From assembly GCA_945875635.1 (NCBI GenBank), contig CAMCLD010000015.1:1-47000 (forward strand): a DNA stretch of 47,000 nucleotides, in the 5' to 3' direction. Positions 33,699-42,623 of the stretch are shown in pieces. Origin of the DNA: an uncultured Prevotella sp. (GTDB lineage: Bacteria > Bacteroidota > Bacteroidia > Bacteroidales > Bacteroidaceae). Every line of letters starts with the position of its first letter. The stretch's first letter is position 1. A program made the position numbers and the translations under genes. The notes beneath the pieces were generated by a model, which saw nothing but the letters and a program-made list of their open reading frames with translations, made no database searches and had not been told where the DNA came from.

Positions 33699-36092
33699 TC
33701 AGAATTCAAAGAGTACTTTGCCATTAATCTGCCTACCAGTAAGATAGTTAGGCACGGCATACTGTTGGTTGGTTACATCTGTAATCCAATAATAGCTGTT
33801 GACATTGTTTATCCCGAGCAGGTTAAGGCAGTCAACACCGAGCCATATATTTCGGAAGAGGCTTTTCCTTGACCTGTCTGAATTGTCAAGTAGTCTGTAG
33901 CTCATGCCTATATCAACCCTCTTATATGCCGGTGCTCTGAATGAGTTGTTCTCCAGTTCCTTGTGTGGAGCTGAGAAAGGCAGTCCGTCAGCATAGGCGA
34001 GCTTGAGCGACATCTTCCATTTTGTTGTCCCAGGGAAGTAATCCGTAAAGAACAGATTGACGGCATAGCGTTGGTCGGTTGGAAGGGGTATGCTCTTTCC
34101 GTTAAGTTTCATCTTTGTGTCCATGACACTGAACGTGAGCCAGGAGTCACTGCCAGGCACAAACTCCCCATATAGTTTCAGGTCTATACCCATTGCGTGT
34201 CCCTTGCATCTGTTCTCGCCATAATATACCACCTGCACATTGTTGACAGAATATGGAACGAGGTCAGCCAATGCCTTGTAATAAGCTTCTGCCGAGAATT
34301 TGAATTGCCTTTCCATCATGGTGAACCTGTAGTCCATTGAACCCAACAGGTGTATTGACCTTTGGCTTTTAATTTTCTTGTTGAGCGATGCCACTGTCAC
34401 ACCATTCACTGTTGAGGTGTCTCTCAGTTCCTTATAGAACGGAGCTTGATAGTAGAGTCCTGCTGCAACTCTGAAAGTAAGGTTCCTGTTCCATGAAGGC
34501 ACGATGCTGAGCGAAGCCCTCGGCGAAAGGATGCTCTCCCCGTTGAAATCCCAATGAGAGAACCTCACACCATAGTTTAGGGTATAGAGGGTAGGCAGGC
34601 TGTCGTTGCGCGACTGGAAATGCCATGTATCCTGCAAATATGCCTCCATACGCTTTGCATCCAGCTTGTTTTTCGCTCGCAGAGAATAAATCATGTACAG
34701 GTCGTTTCCTGTATGTGGCACACTATATCCTGCCGAGTCCCTGTATTCATACTCTCTCGAGTCTTCCTCTATCTTCTCTATCTTGTAAGTGAAGGCACCT
34801 TCTATGTTATGCTTGCGCGCCTTGTGTTTGAGCACAAGCTTTACACTTGCCACATTTGCCTTGAGATAGTCACGCGAGTGCTGCATATACGTTCCCACAC
34901 CAAGATTCTCACTTGTCTCAGTCTGCGTCAGCCAATACTGACCCTGTATGTCATATCGTTCCTGTTCCTTAGTAGAAAAGGCTGAAGCCAGAAGTGACAC
35001 GCTCGTCTTGTTGTTCTTTAGGAAATGGGTCAGAGAAAGAGAACCGAAGAATGTTCTGAAAAGGTCTTTCTCGTGTCCGTCAAAATAGACTTTGAATGAT
35101 TTTACATTCTCCATCGTTCCAAAATTAGTCTCCCTGTCCTCCGGCTCGAAATTATAATGGTTCTCAGATATGTTTCCAATGAAATCGACCTGCCATCTCT
35201 TTCCTGACTTCCAGCTGAAATATGTCTGATAGTCAAGGAAACTCGGATCGTACTCACCCTTGGTATCAAGCGATCCTAAAAGGTATTGATTGGTTTTATA
35301 GCGCAAACCGTTAGTCCACGTCATGTTCTTAGCCACCAGTCCAAAATATCCGGTAGCCCCAAGCAGGCTTGCAGATAATGAGCCTTCTGTCTGCGTCGGA
35401 CGCTTGTAGGTTATGTCGAGTGCCGATGACATCTTGTCGCCATACTTGGCTTCGAAGCCTCCAGTAGAAAAGCCCACACTTGCCACCATGTCGGGATTTA
35501 TTATGGAAAGTCCTTCCTGCTGACCGCTCTTCACGAGGAAAGGCCTATACACCTCCACATTATTTATATATACGGAGTTTTCATCAAAAGAGCCACCACG
35601 CACATTGTACTGCGAAGACAATTCACTATGTGTGGACACACCAGCCTGACTCTGTATTAGTTCCTCGACAGCGTTACCTGTGGCTGACGGTCCAAGCTTC
35701 ACATCCTTTATGTCAAGTTCCTTTGTCGTGCCATGCTGGGGTGTCTTTCCTTCTACGACAACCTCGCCCAGTTGGTTGTCATCAAACAATTGCACAAGAA
35801 GTGTCTGCTTTCCCTGAGGATTGCGCAACACTCGTGTCTTTGACTTGTAACCCACCATCGAGAACTTCACAACCACAGAGTCAGCACTACGCAACTGCAT
35901 GCTGAACTCTCCCTTGAGGTTGGTCATCACGAGTTTACCCTGTGACAACACGGACACAGAGGCAAGTTCAATAGGATTGTTCTCTTTATCGGAAACCTTG
36001 CCCTGCAGGGTGAAGGACTGTGCCAAAGCCTTCTCTCCGCACAGCAGAAGAATGATTGCCAGTATTGTTATATGTGCTATTTTACTTCTCAT
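33699..36092 (-). CDS. TonB-dependent receptor with carboxypeptidase-regulatory N-domain
   Basis: This 797-residue protein has a signal peptide (MRSKIAHITILAIILLLCGE), then a CarboxypepD_reg-like domain (about 27-105; LQGKVSDKENNPIELASVSV), a plug (VEELIQSQAGVSTHSELSSQ, YNVRGGSFDENSVYINNVEV), and a 22-strand-type outer-membrane barrel ending QINGKVLFEF with terminal Phe. At about 800 residues it is shorter than SusC proteins and has no SusD partner, so it resembles siderophore, cobalamin or metal receptors more than glycan importers. The substrate is unknown. The longer frame to 36110 is rejected as it precedes the signal peptide. DUF4491 lies 22 bp upstream. Confidence 0.93.
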   Translation of the reverse strand: MRSKIAHITILAIILLLCGEKALAQSFTLQGKVSDKENNPIELASVSVLSQGKLVMTNLKGEFSMQLRSADSVVVKFSMVGYKSKTRVLRNPQGKQTLLVQLFDDNQLGEVVVEGKTPQHGTTKELDIKDVKLGPSATGNAVEELIQSQAGVSTHSELSSQYNVRGGSFDENSVYINNVEVYRPFLVKSGQQEGLSIINPDMVASVGFSTGGFEAKYGDKMSSALDITYKRPTQTEGSLSASLLGATGYFGLVAKNMTWTNGLRYKTNQYLLGSLDTKGEYDPSFLDYQTYFSWKSGKRWQVDFIGNISENHYNFEPEDRETNFGTMENVKSFKVYFDGHEKDLFRTFFGSLSLTHFLKNNKTSVSLLASAFSTKEQERYDIQGQYWLTQTETSENLGVGTYMQHSRDYLKANVASVKLVLKHKARKHNIEGAFTYKIEKIEEDSREYEYRDSAGYSVPHTGNDLYMIYSLRAKNKLDAKRMEAYLQDTWHFQSRNDSLPTLYTLNYGVRFSHWDFNGESILSPRASLSIVPSWNRNLTFRVAAGLYYQAPFYKELRDTSTVNGVTVASLNKKIKSQRSIHLLGSMDYRFTMMERQFKFSAEAYYKALADLVPYSVNNVQVVYYGENRCKGHAMGIDLKLYGEFVPGSDSWLTFSVMDTKMKLNGKSIPLPTDQRYAVNLFFTDYFPGTTKWKMSLKLAYADGLPFSAPHKELENNSFRAPAYKRVDIGMSYRLLDNSDRSRKSLFRNIWLGVDCLNLLGINNVNSYYWITDVTNQQYAVPNYLTGRQINGKVLFEF

Positions 36093-36114
36093 ATTGAGTA
36101 TAACGCACAAAATG

Positions 36115-36414
36115 TCATTTTATTGTATCATACTTCCTTTTAGGATTCTTTGGAAACCATCCCTTCTCTACCCTGCCTTTCTGCTCAAACAATTCACCTA
36201 TGGACCACAGGAACGAAGCTCCAAGGACTCCAAGAAGAGACGATATCAGGGTGTTGCTTACAAACAATGCCGACACTATGGCAGCGATACCCAATATGAG
36301 GAATACCCACCAATACTTAGTGCCGGAATAATATTCAGTCTTTATTACTATGGGATGGAATATCCCTATTATCAGAAAGGAACTTACTGCTATTATGATT
36401 CCTGTAAAATACAT
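36115..36414 (-). CDS. DUF4491 small membrane protein
   Basis: This 99-residue protein has three predicted helices (ITGIIIAVSSFLIIGIFHPI-type start, YWWVFLILGIAAIVSALFV, LISSLLGVLGASFLWSIGEL) and the conserved end ELFEQKGRVEKGWFPKNPKR, which I recognise as DUF4491. Function is unknown. It is the first gene of the operon with the TonB-dependent receptor and TlpA-like genes. Confidence 0.88.
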   Translation of the reverse strand: MYFTGIIIAVSSFLIIGIFHPIVIKTEYYSGTKYWWVFLILGIAAIVSALFVSNTLISSLLGVLGASFLWSIGELFEQKGRVEKGWFPKNPKRKYDTIK

Positions 36415-36442
36415 ATCTCGAAGGTAATTGTTTCTTAAACTG

Positions 36443-36474
36443 CAAAGTTACAGGATAAATTGGAAATAGCCAAA
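36443..36474 (-). promoter_or_regulatory. Promoter of the DUF4491-receptor-TlpA operon
   Basis: On the minus strand TTTG (complement of 36471-36474) and TAACTTTG (complement of 36443-36450), 20-bp spacer, about 30 bp before the ATG at 36414. Confidence 0.8.
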
Positions 36475-36563
36475 ATATAAAGAGCATTTTAGATAACAGA
36501 CAAAGGTTTGCAAGTTAAATCATTATTTCGGAAGGAGATAAAAGGAGATAAATTACGTATGTT

Positions 36564-36858
36564 AAAGGAAGGCAAGAAAGAAGTTATGCTGGGGAGTTAT
36601 GCTGGGGAGTTATGATGAGGAGTTATGATGAGGAGTTATGATGAGGAGTTATGATAAGCCAATACCCGTCAATAATCAGCAATCAACAATCAGCAATCAG
36701 CAATCAACAATCAGTAATCAACAATCAGTAATCATCAATCAGCAATCAACAATCAGCAATCAACAATCAGTAATCATCAATCAGCAATCAGTAATCAGCA
36801 ATCAGCAATCAACAATCAGTAATCACCAATCAGTAATCAGTAATCAGCAATCAACAAT
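36564..36858 (+). repeat. Composite tandem repeat element, copy C (largest heptamer array)
   Basis: The leader is identical to copy B over 25 bp (36564-36588). Six 13-bp units follow, then the core ATAAGCCAATACCCGTCAAT (36654-36673), then 26 AATCAnn heptamers without any phase slip (36674-36855). Only the last two bases of the heptamer vary (GC, AC, GT, TC, CC). The gap 36415-36999 has no real gene. Confidence 0.95.
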
Positions 36859-36944
36859 TAATATAGAACTGCCATATTTTATACTATGAAACAAACAAAA
36901 ACAAGTATGAGACATCAGTAATATGTAAAAACAATTTTTCATAT

Positions 36945-36952
36945 TAAATTTG
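36945..36952 (+). promoter_or_regulatory. -7 box of the GH8 operon
   Basis: TAAATTTG lies 48 bp upstream of the GH8 start. No convincing TTTG is seen 19-21 bp upstream, so a regulator may be needed. Confidence 0.5.
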
Positions 36953-36999
36953 CAACCATGAATAAATAATATTACTAACCAACATCTAAAAACACGCTT

Positions 37000-39276
37000 A
37001 TGAGAAAAACGAGCTCCATTATGAGATGCCTACTGATAGCGATAATGGCATCTATGTATCACTCCAGCTTCTCCGCCACTGTCGTGGTAAACACTTCAGA
37101 CATGACAACAGGCGGAAAATACGGAGGAAAAATAAACTCTCCCTTCAATGGAATAGGCCTATATGCCAATGGTGACTATGGTGCTACAAATGTTGAATTT
37201 CCAGATGGCAATGGGGAGTATGAAATCAGGATTTGCGGAGCAAGCAGCAACACATCCAAAGCTGGTGTGTCTCTATACATCGAGGGCACGAAAGTTGAGG
37301 CATTCTCTTTCACTGGAACTGCAGAGTCAATACAGAAGAGCTATAAGAAACTTGTCTTCTCAACTAAGAAACCAGAGATTAAACTACTGCTTGAGACAGA
37401 CAATGGGTCTAACGACACATATATAAAATATGTGGAGTTCGAGTTCATCAAACCAATAGTAGAACGTCCTGCCCCCACCCTACCGTCTGTGGGAGCATAC
37501 ACTTCGGGTGAGTACCGCAACTTGTTTGCTGAGGCAGGACATACAGAGTCTGAGGTTAACGCCAGGTTAAACGAACTATGGAACAAGTATTTCTGCGGAG
37601 ACAAAGACAATGAGCGCATTTATTATGAATATGGAGACGATGAGGCATATATACTCGACGTCAATAACGATGACGTTCGCTCGGAAGGAATGTCATACGG
37701 AATGATGATTTGCGTACAGCTTGACAAACAGAAGGAGTTCAACAGACTTTGGAAATGGGTGAAGAACCACATGCAGCTGACTTCTGGTGCTGCGAAAGGA
37801 TACATCGGCTGGAAAATCAACAAGGACGCAAGCGATCTTAGTCCGCAATGTGCTCCTGACGGTGACGAGTATATAATAATGGCTCTGATGTTCGCAGCCG
37901 GAAGATGGGGTAACGGAGAAGGAATCTTCAACTACTGGAAAGAAGCCAATGAAATGCTGAACAACAGTCTTTCAAAAGACAACCTAATCAATTCCTCAAC
38001 AGTGAACTTGTTCAACGAGGATGAAAGACAGGTGGTGTTTGTACCATATGCCTCATCAGCTCAACATACAGACCCGTCATACCACATGCCTGCCTTCTAC
38101 CGCCTGTGGGCTGAATGGGCTGACTACAACAGACCTTTCTGGAAGTCGCTGGCACAAAAGAGCAGGGAGATGTACCCTCTTTTCGCCAACTCAACAACAG
38201 GTCTCATGCCTGACTATGCAGAATTCTCCGGAACACCTACAGGTTCTGGACATCAGGAATTCCGCCATGACGCATGGAGATGTGCCATGCACATGGGAAC
38301 AGACTACTCTTGGTTTGCCGAAGAAGAGAACGAGACAGTACTGATAGACCGACTTCTGTCTTTCTTTGAGAGTGAAGGCATTACTTCATACGGTTCAGAA
38401 TACAACCTCAATGGAACGAAACTGACAAGTGACCACTCACCTGGTCTTGTAGCTTGCAACACCGTTGGTGCTCTCGCTTCCACGAAGAAGTGTGTGTGGG
38501 ATATTGTTGACGATATGCTGTCAGCATCTATTACAATGGGCAGATACCGCTATTATGACGGCATGCTGTATTTCCTTGGATTCCTACAGGCATCAGGAAA
38601 TTTCCGCATATACAAGCCTGCTGAGGTGCTTGAGACAGCTCTCGACGAGCAATACGCATATTCTGACGACGGGCAATATCTCATAATTGACGACTACGAG
38701 GACACTCCTGAGACATATTGTTATTTTATGAGAATGACTGAATCGTCAACAGCGAAGGCTTTCATTGACAAGAATCCGACAAACAGCCTTGAACATGCGC
38801 TGCATATCAAACCAGGCAACTACGATGAATTCTATTATCTGGAATACACGCTACCCGCAACGACGAAGCTTTCGACAGACTATACTCAGATTGAGTTTGA
38901 CATTTACTACGTTCCAGGAGGTGACAACAAGAACCAGACACTAAAAGTATGCATCAATGATGTCAACTCAACCATCTACACCGAAAGTACAGGAGACACC
39001 TCAACACATGGTGTATGGAAACATGTTACAGTACCATTGTCAGGTAGTTACGGAAACTCATTCAAATTGTACATAGGTGTGCGTACCAAAGATGCAGATT
39101 TCTATATCGACAATCTTTCACTCAGATGCAAGAACACAATGAACTGTATTGATGAGTATGTAGGAGAGAAGGATATCCGCTACACAGGTACCGCATTCAA
39201 CATATTAGGACAGCCTGTGGACAGCAACTACAAAGGCATCGTTATCAAAAACGGCAAAAAATACATGATAAAATAA
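37000..39276 (+). CDS. Secreted GH8 xylanase/exo-oligoxylanase with accessory carbohydrate-binding domains
   Basis: This 758-residue protein has a signal peptide (to about 26), a beta-rich CBM6/35-like domain (27-150), a GH8 (alpha/alpha)6 domain (about 165-545), a second beta-sandwich domain (about 565-705; FYIDNLSLR), and a C-terminal sorting-like tail GIVIKNGKKYMIK. Glu229 in RSEGMSYGM is the expected acid, with Asp287 in APDGDEYI and Asp424 in FRHDAW. The spacings 58 and 195 are close to those I recall for the exo-oligoxylanase Rex (E70, D128, D263), so release of xylose from oligoxylan reducing ends, or endo-xylanase activity, is likely. First gene of a three-gene operon. Confidence 0.92.
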   Translation: MRKTSSIMRCLLIAIMASMYHSSFSATVVVNTSDMTTGGKYGGKINSPFNGIGLYANGDYGATNVEFPDGNGEYEIRICGASSNTSKAGVSLYIEGTKVEAFSFTGTAESIQKSYKKLVFSTKKPEIKLLLETDNGSNDTYIKYVEFEFIKPIVERPAPTLPSVGAYTSGEYRNLFAEAGHTESEVNARLNELWNKYFCGDKDNERIYYEYGDDEAYILDVNNDDVRSEGMSYGMMICVQLDKQKEFNRLWKWVKNHMQLTSGAAKGYIGWKINKDASDLSPQCAPDGDEYIIMALMFAAGRWGNGEGIFNYWKEANEMLNNSLSKDNLINSSTVNLFNEDERQVVFVPYASSAQHTDPSYHMPAFYRLWAEWADYNRPFWKSLAQKSREMYPLFANSTTGLMPDYAEFSGTPTGSGHQEFRHDAWRCAMHMGTDYSWFAEEENETVLIDRLLSFFESEGITSYGSEYNLNGTKLTSDHSPGLVACNTVGALASTKKCVWDIVDDMLSASITMGRYRYYDGMLYFLGFLQASGNFRIYKPAEVLETALDEQYAYSDDGQYLIIDDYEDTPETYCYFMRMTESSTAKAFIDKNPTNSLEHALHIKPGNYDEFYYLEYTLPATTKLSTDYTQIEFDIYYVPGGDNKNQTLKVCINDVNSTIYTESTGDTSTHGVWKHVTVPLSGSYGNSFKLYIGVRTKDADFYIDNLSLRCKNTMNCIDEYVGEKDIRYTGTAFNILGQPVDSNYKGIVIKNGKKYMIK

Positions 39277-39307
39277 CAACATATCAATAACTTAAAAATA
39301 AAAAATT

Positions 39308-41488
39308 ATGAAAACATTCAAACAAAGACTCATGCTGGTTGCGACACTTATGGTCATTGCAGTGTCGGGCTATGCACAAGAAAAAGTATTCAACCCTATC
39401 CTTACAACCAATTTCGATGACGGAAACTTAGGCAACTGGCAGGTCTGGGGAAACGGAAACAACCCGAATGATTTAAATCAATATATTAGTATTGTTGAAC
39501 CCGGGTTCGATAATAATGGGAAATGCCTTAAGTTGACAAACCCTAATGGTACAGATTTTTGGCATGCACAGCTTTGCTATGAATTTAGTGAATATCTCGA
39601 ACCGTCTAAGGAATACACAATTAAGTTCAAGGCTAAATGTGAGAATGGAAGCAGCCAATTGCAATTCCAGTATCAGCATCATGAAGGCAACACATTTGAA
39701 CCCCAAGGTGGATACCAAGATATTGGCATTACAAATCAATGGACAGACATTGAGAGAAAAGTCACTATAGCAAATGATCATAAAAACATTAACCGCATAC
39801 TTATCAACTTTGGAAAGTATCAAAATACAACTATTTACATTGACGACATTGAGTTTGGATCTTACGAAACTCAAGACCCAGGCACAGACCCAGGCACAGG
39901 CACCACACCAGGCACCACTCCAACAGGAAGCCTTAACAATAAAATGTATTTCGATGGAGAACAATGGTGTCTGATGCTTGAGGATTTTGAGGGCGAAAAT
40001 GCTGTAAACAGGGTGAAGGTCGAAAAAGGCACCGATGCTTCGGCTACGGCTACGGCTACGGTCGTTGCCGACCCACTTGGAAAATCAAAAAAATCGCTTA
40101 ATTTTTATGGTGCATTCAGAAGTTCTACCTATTGTTATATTGACGTCACTCTTCCAGACTCCAAAACGCTTAGCAGTTTCACAAACCTGAAATTTGATGT
40201 CGTTTACAATGAGAAAGGAACAGACAACCGTCATAAAACTTATCATGTCAAAATTGGCAATACTTCCAAAGAATTAGATACTTCCACAAATTTAGGACAA
40301 TTTAAAAGTGATGATGCCGATACGAAATCATGGAGCCAACAATCATTCTCCCTCGGAGACAACTACAAAGACAACAACACTTTCCGTATCTTTATAAATA
40401 CCGAATATTCGAACAGTTCCAACCTGTTCATTGACAACATAAGACTGTCTGTTCCGACACCAACAGCAGGCGGTACTTGTGGTTCACCAACTAAGACGGA
40501 CGTCAACTGGATGTTAGATGGAAACACTCTCTATATAAGCGGAACAGGTGATATTGCTGATTATGAAAATACAAGCGACATACAATGGAAAGACTATAAA
40601 GACAATATTTCAAAAATAATCATTGGTGAAGGCATCACTGCCATAGGTACAAACAATTTCTTCGAACATAATGGATTGGAGTCTGTAGTATTACCATCCA
40701 CATTGAAGCAAATTGGTTCTAAAGGATTGGATGCCAGCAATGGAAACACTCCTATACAATTTACATTCCATTCAAATCCAACTATGGCAGCTGATGCTTT
40801 AAACAAAAACAGTTCCATAGCGACTTTGGTTCTTGACGATGCCCTAAGTCCTTTCTTTGAAGCCACATCTGAAAACACATTCAATGGAGGCATACAGTAT
40901 AAGCGTACATTATCAGCCGAAAAATCCACAATCACCCTACCTTTCACACCAAAATCAGGATCGGCAAACTGCAAATTCTATAAGCTGTCTTCTGCATCAG
41001 AAAACAATCTCACATTTGAGGAGGTTTCAAAAACAAATCTTGTTGCCGGCAATCCATACATCATGGTGAAGACAGAAGGATCGAATGAAATAGACTTTAG
41101 CACAGACGAAAGTACCATCATACCGGCTAACGCAAAAGCTTCTGATACTACAAGTGGACCTTGGACAATGCATGGAACGTATTCTACCATCGAGAAAGGA
41201 AGCGGAGACAACGCTTATGGCTTCACTGGAAACTATTTGAGAAAAAACACCGGAACCATGACGGTAAAGCCATTCAGAGCTTATTTCACGACACCATCCA
41301 CTACTGCCAAGGATTATCTTGATGTAATATTTGGTGGAGAAGTCACTGGTATTGAAAGAAATGAATTCTCACCTGAAGGCATCACAGAAATATTCTCACT
41401 TGACGGCAAGAAACATGACTGTCTGCAAAAAGGCATGAACATTGTCAAGATGAACAATGGAAGTATAAAGAAAATTGTAATCAAATAA
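39308..41488 (+). CDS. Secreted multidomain protein: CBM-like domains, LRR_5, sorting tail
   Basis: This 726-residue protein has a signal peptide (to about 23). The first CBM4/9/22-like jelly roll (about 28-195) has FDDGNLGNWQVWGNGN and TTIYIDDIEFG. A Gly/Pro/Thr linker DPGTDPGTGTTPGTTPTG follows, then a second beta-sandwich (about 215-390; NLFIDNIRLSVPTP), a BspA-like LRR_5 unit (NISKIIIGEGITAIGTNNFF, SVVLPSTLKQIG), and a C-terminal module with LDGKKHDCLQKGMNIVKMNN. No catalytic domain is recognised. It probably binds polysaccharide at the surface for the GH8 enzyme encoded 31 bp upstream. The 66-codon gene follows 14 bp later. Confidence 0.87.
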   Translation: MKTFKQRLMLVATLMVIAVSGYAQEKVFNPILTTNFDDGNLGNWQVWGNGNNPNDLNQYISIVEPGFDNNGKCLKLTNPNGTDFWHAQLCYEFSEYLEPSKEYTIKFKAKCENGSSQLQFQYQHHEGNTFEPQGGYQDIGITNQWTDIERKVTIANDHKNINRILINFGKYQNTTIYIDDIEFGSYETQDPGTDPGTGTTPGTTPTGSLNNKMYFDGEQWCLMLEDFEGENAVNRVKVEKGTDASATATATVVADPLGKSKKSLNFYGAFRSSTYCYIDVTLPDSKTLSSFTNLKFDVVYNEKGTDNRHKTYHVKIGNTSKELDTSTNLGQFKSDDADTKSWSQQSFSLGDNYKDNNTFRIFINTEYSNSSNLFIDNIRLSVPTPTAGGTCGSPTKTDVNWMLDGNTLYISGTGDIADYENTSDIQWKDYKDNISKIIIGEGITAIGTNNFFEHNGLESVVLPSTLKQIGSKGLDASNGNTPIQFTFHSNPTMAADALNKNSSIATLVLDDALSPFFEATSENTFNGGIQYKRTLSAEKSTITLPFTPKSGSANCKFYKLSSASENNLTFEEVSKTNLVAGNPYIMVKTEGSNEIDFSTDESTIIPANAKASDTTSGPWTMHGTYSTIEKGSGDNAYGFTGNYLRKNTGTMTVKPFRAYFTTPSTTAKDYLDVIFGGEVTGIERNEFSPEGITEIFSLDGKKHDCLQKGMNIVKMNNGSIKKIVIK

Positions 41489-41502
41489 AACTGACTGTGA
41501 AT

Positions 41503-41703
41503 ATGAAAAAGTATATAAGACCTATCTCACTTGCCATTGAAATGACAAGCGGACAGATGATGACCGCAAGTGGGAATGACAAGATTAATGAGTCACCATC
41601 TGGAGACCAAGGAGGCGATTGGGTTGCCGATTCCAAAATATTCTATTGGTTTGAGAATGACAATGATGGTGAGGAAGAATCAGAAATGAGCGATAGACTA
41701 TAA
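41503..41703 (+). CDS. Small acidic peptide, uncharacterised Prevotella-type
   Basis: This 66-residue product begins MKKYIRPISLAIEMTSGQMM and continues TASGND. A Gly/Asp middle (SGDQGGDWVADSK) is followed by an acidic tail (FENDNDGEEESEMSDRL). It resembles small Bacteroidales peptides with the shared start MKKYIxPxxxxIE, a QMM(A/T)xS motif and a variable acidic C-terminus. No signal peptide or known domain is present; a precursor-peptide or chaperone-like role is speculation. The ATG at 41503 is chosen over a GTG at 41497. It lies 14 bp after the CBM/LRR gene and before a terminator, so it is the operon's last gene. Confidence 0.75.
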   Translation: MKKYIRPISLAIEMTSGQMMTASGNDKINESPSGDQGGDWVADSKIFYWFENDNDGEEESEMSDRL

Positions 41704-41753
41704 AGGAAAAACATACTTGAGTAAGGTAAATTAGTAATGTAATCTAAGTGTGG

Positions 41754-41788
41754 GCACGGTGACAATGTGATATTGCTGCCGTGCTTTT
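41754..41788 (+). terminator. Terminator of the GH8 operon
   Basis: GCACGG (41754-41759) pairs with CCGTGC (41779-41784), with CAAT/ATTG pairing inside the loop, followed by TTTTCC. It fits a rho-independent terminator. Confidence 0.75.
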
Positions 41789-41847
41789 CCTTTCACTCAA
41801 CTTTCAGTGGTAAGGTTGATTGTTGGTTCTTCATAAACCAGAATCTC

Positions 41848-42561
41848 TCACTTAATGTAGAATGCTGATGTGAGAGAGGAATACCAGTCCGAGCGGTTTC
41901 CGTCTGTGTCAACTATGGTGACCGTCTGGTTTTCCACATCTTTCAGCCTCGTCTTGCCGAAAGCAAGTAGAGAACGCTTTGGCATTTTACCAACCTTGCT
42001 GCATACAGAATAATCACGCAAGAGGAACAATCCACAAAGTGAAGCCTCTGATATGAACGAAGCCTTCTCCGTTGCCGGAATAATGGCAGAGAACACACCA
42101 TCATCCATAAGCAATTTCTCAACTCCATGAAACAAGTCTCTGAAAGACAGAGTATCTGTATGACGCGCCAACATTCTTGCCTCATCCGGATTTTTAAGCG
42201 AATTGTTGAAGAATGGCGGATTGGAGACAATACTGTCATACTGTTTAGATGGCATACGGGAAGCAAAGTCCTGAAAGGAACCATTCATGACATGAACAAT
42301 ATTACTGAAGCTGGATAATTTGACATTATCCACAGCCTGACTTGCAGCGTCAGAATCTATCTCTATGGCGTCAATTGTAGAAGCTGGGAAACGCTGTGCC
42401 ATCATCAAGGCTATGAGACCTGTTCCTGTACCTATATCCAGGATACGCTTTCCTCCCTCTGCCCATGCACCCAACAGCACACCGTCTGTACCAACTTTCA
42501 TGGCACATCGTTCCTGCCTTATTGTAAACTTACGAAAAGTAAATGTATCGCTATTTCCCAT
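41848..42561 (-). CDS. trmN6: tRNA1(Val) (adenine37-N6)-methyltransferase
   Basis: This 237-residue protein has FRKFTIRQERCAMKVGTDGV at the start, an SAM-binding loop ILDIGTGTGLIALMMAQ (about 40-56) and the N6-adenine methylase motif NPPFF in SIVSNPPFFNNSL. It matches YfiC/TrmN6, which methylates A37 of tRNA-Val. It starts only a few bases after the T-run of the upstream gene's terminator, leaving no room for its own promoter, so expression probably relies on read-through. It converges with the GH8 operon. Confidence 0.92.
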   Translation of the reverse strand: MGNSDTFTFRKFTIRQERCAMKVGTDGVLLGAWAEGGKRILDIGTGTGLIALMMAQRFPASTIDAIEIDSDAASQAVDNVKLSSFSNIVHVMNGSFQDFASRMPSKQYDSIVSNPPFFNNSLKNPDEARMLARHTDTLSFRDLFHGVEKLLMDDGVFSAIIPATEKASFISEASLCGLFLLRDYSVCSKVGKMPKRSLLAFGKTRLKDVENQTVTIVDTDGNRSDWYSSLTSAFYIK

Positions 42562-42562
42562 G

Positions 42563-42598
42563 GAAAAAAAAAATCGCCAGACTCTGAGAGTCCAGCGA
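42563..42598 (-). terminator. Terminator of the small lipoprotein gene, abutting trmN6
   Basis: On the minus strand, TCGCTGGACTC and GAGTCTGGCGA pair fully (with G-U pairs) around a short loop, then a run of ten T. The T-run ends two bases before the trmN6 ATG. Confidence 0.85.
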
Positions 42599-42623
42599 TA
42601 AGCTTTCTGTTCCTGTTCGTGAA

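Noticed and set aside
36638..36889. Open frame of 83 codons rich in NQQSTIS repeats
   Set aside because: It is a translation of the AATCAnn tandem array and its core; a 7-bp unit stays open in all frames by chance. No start signal and no family.
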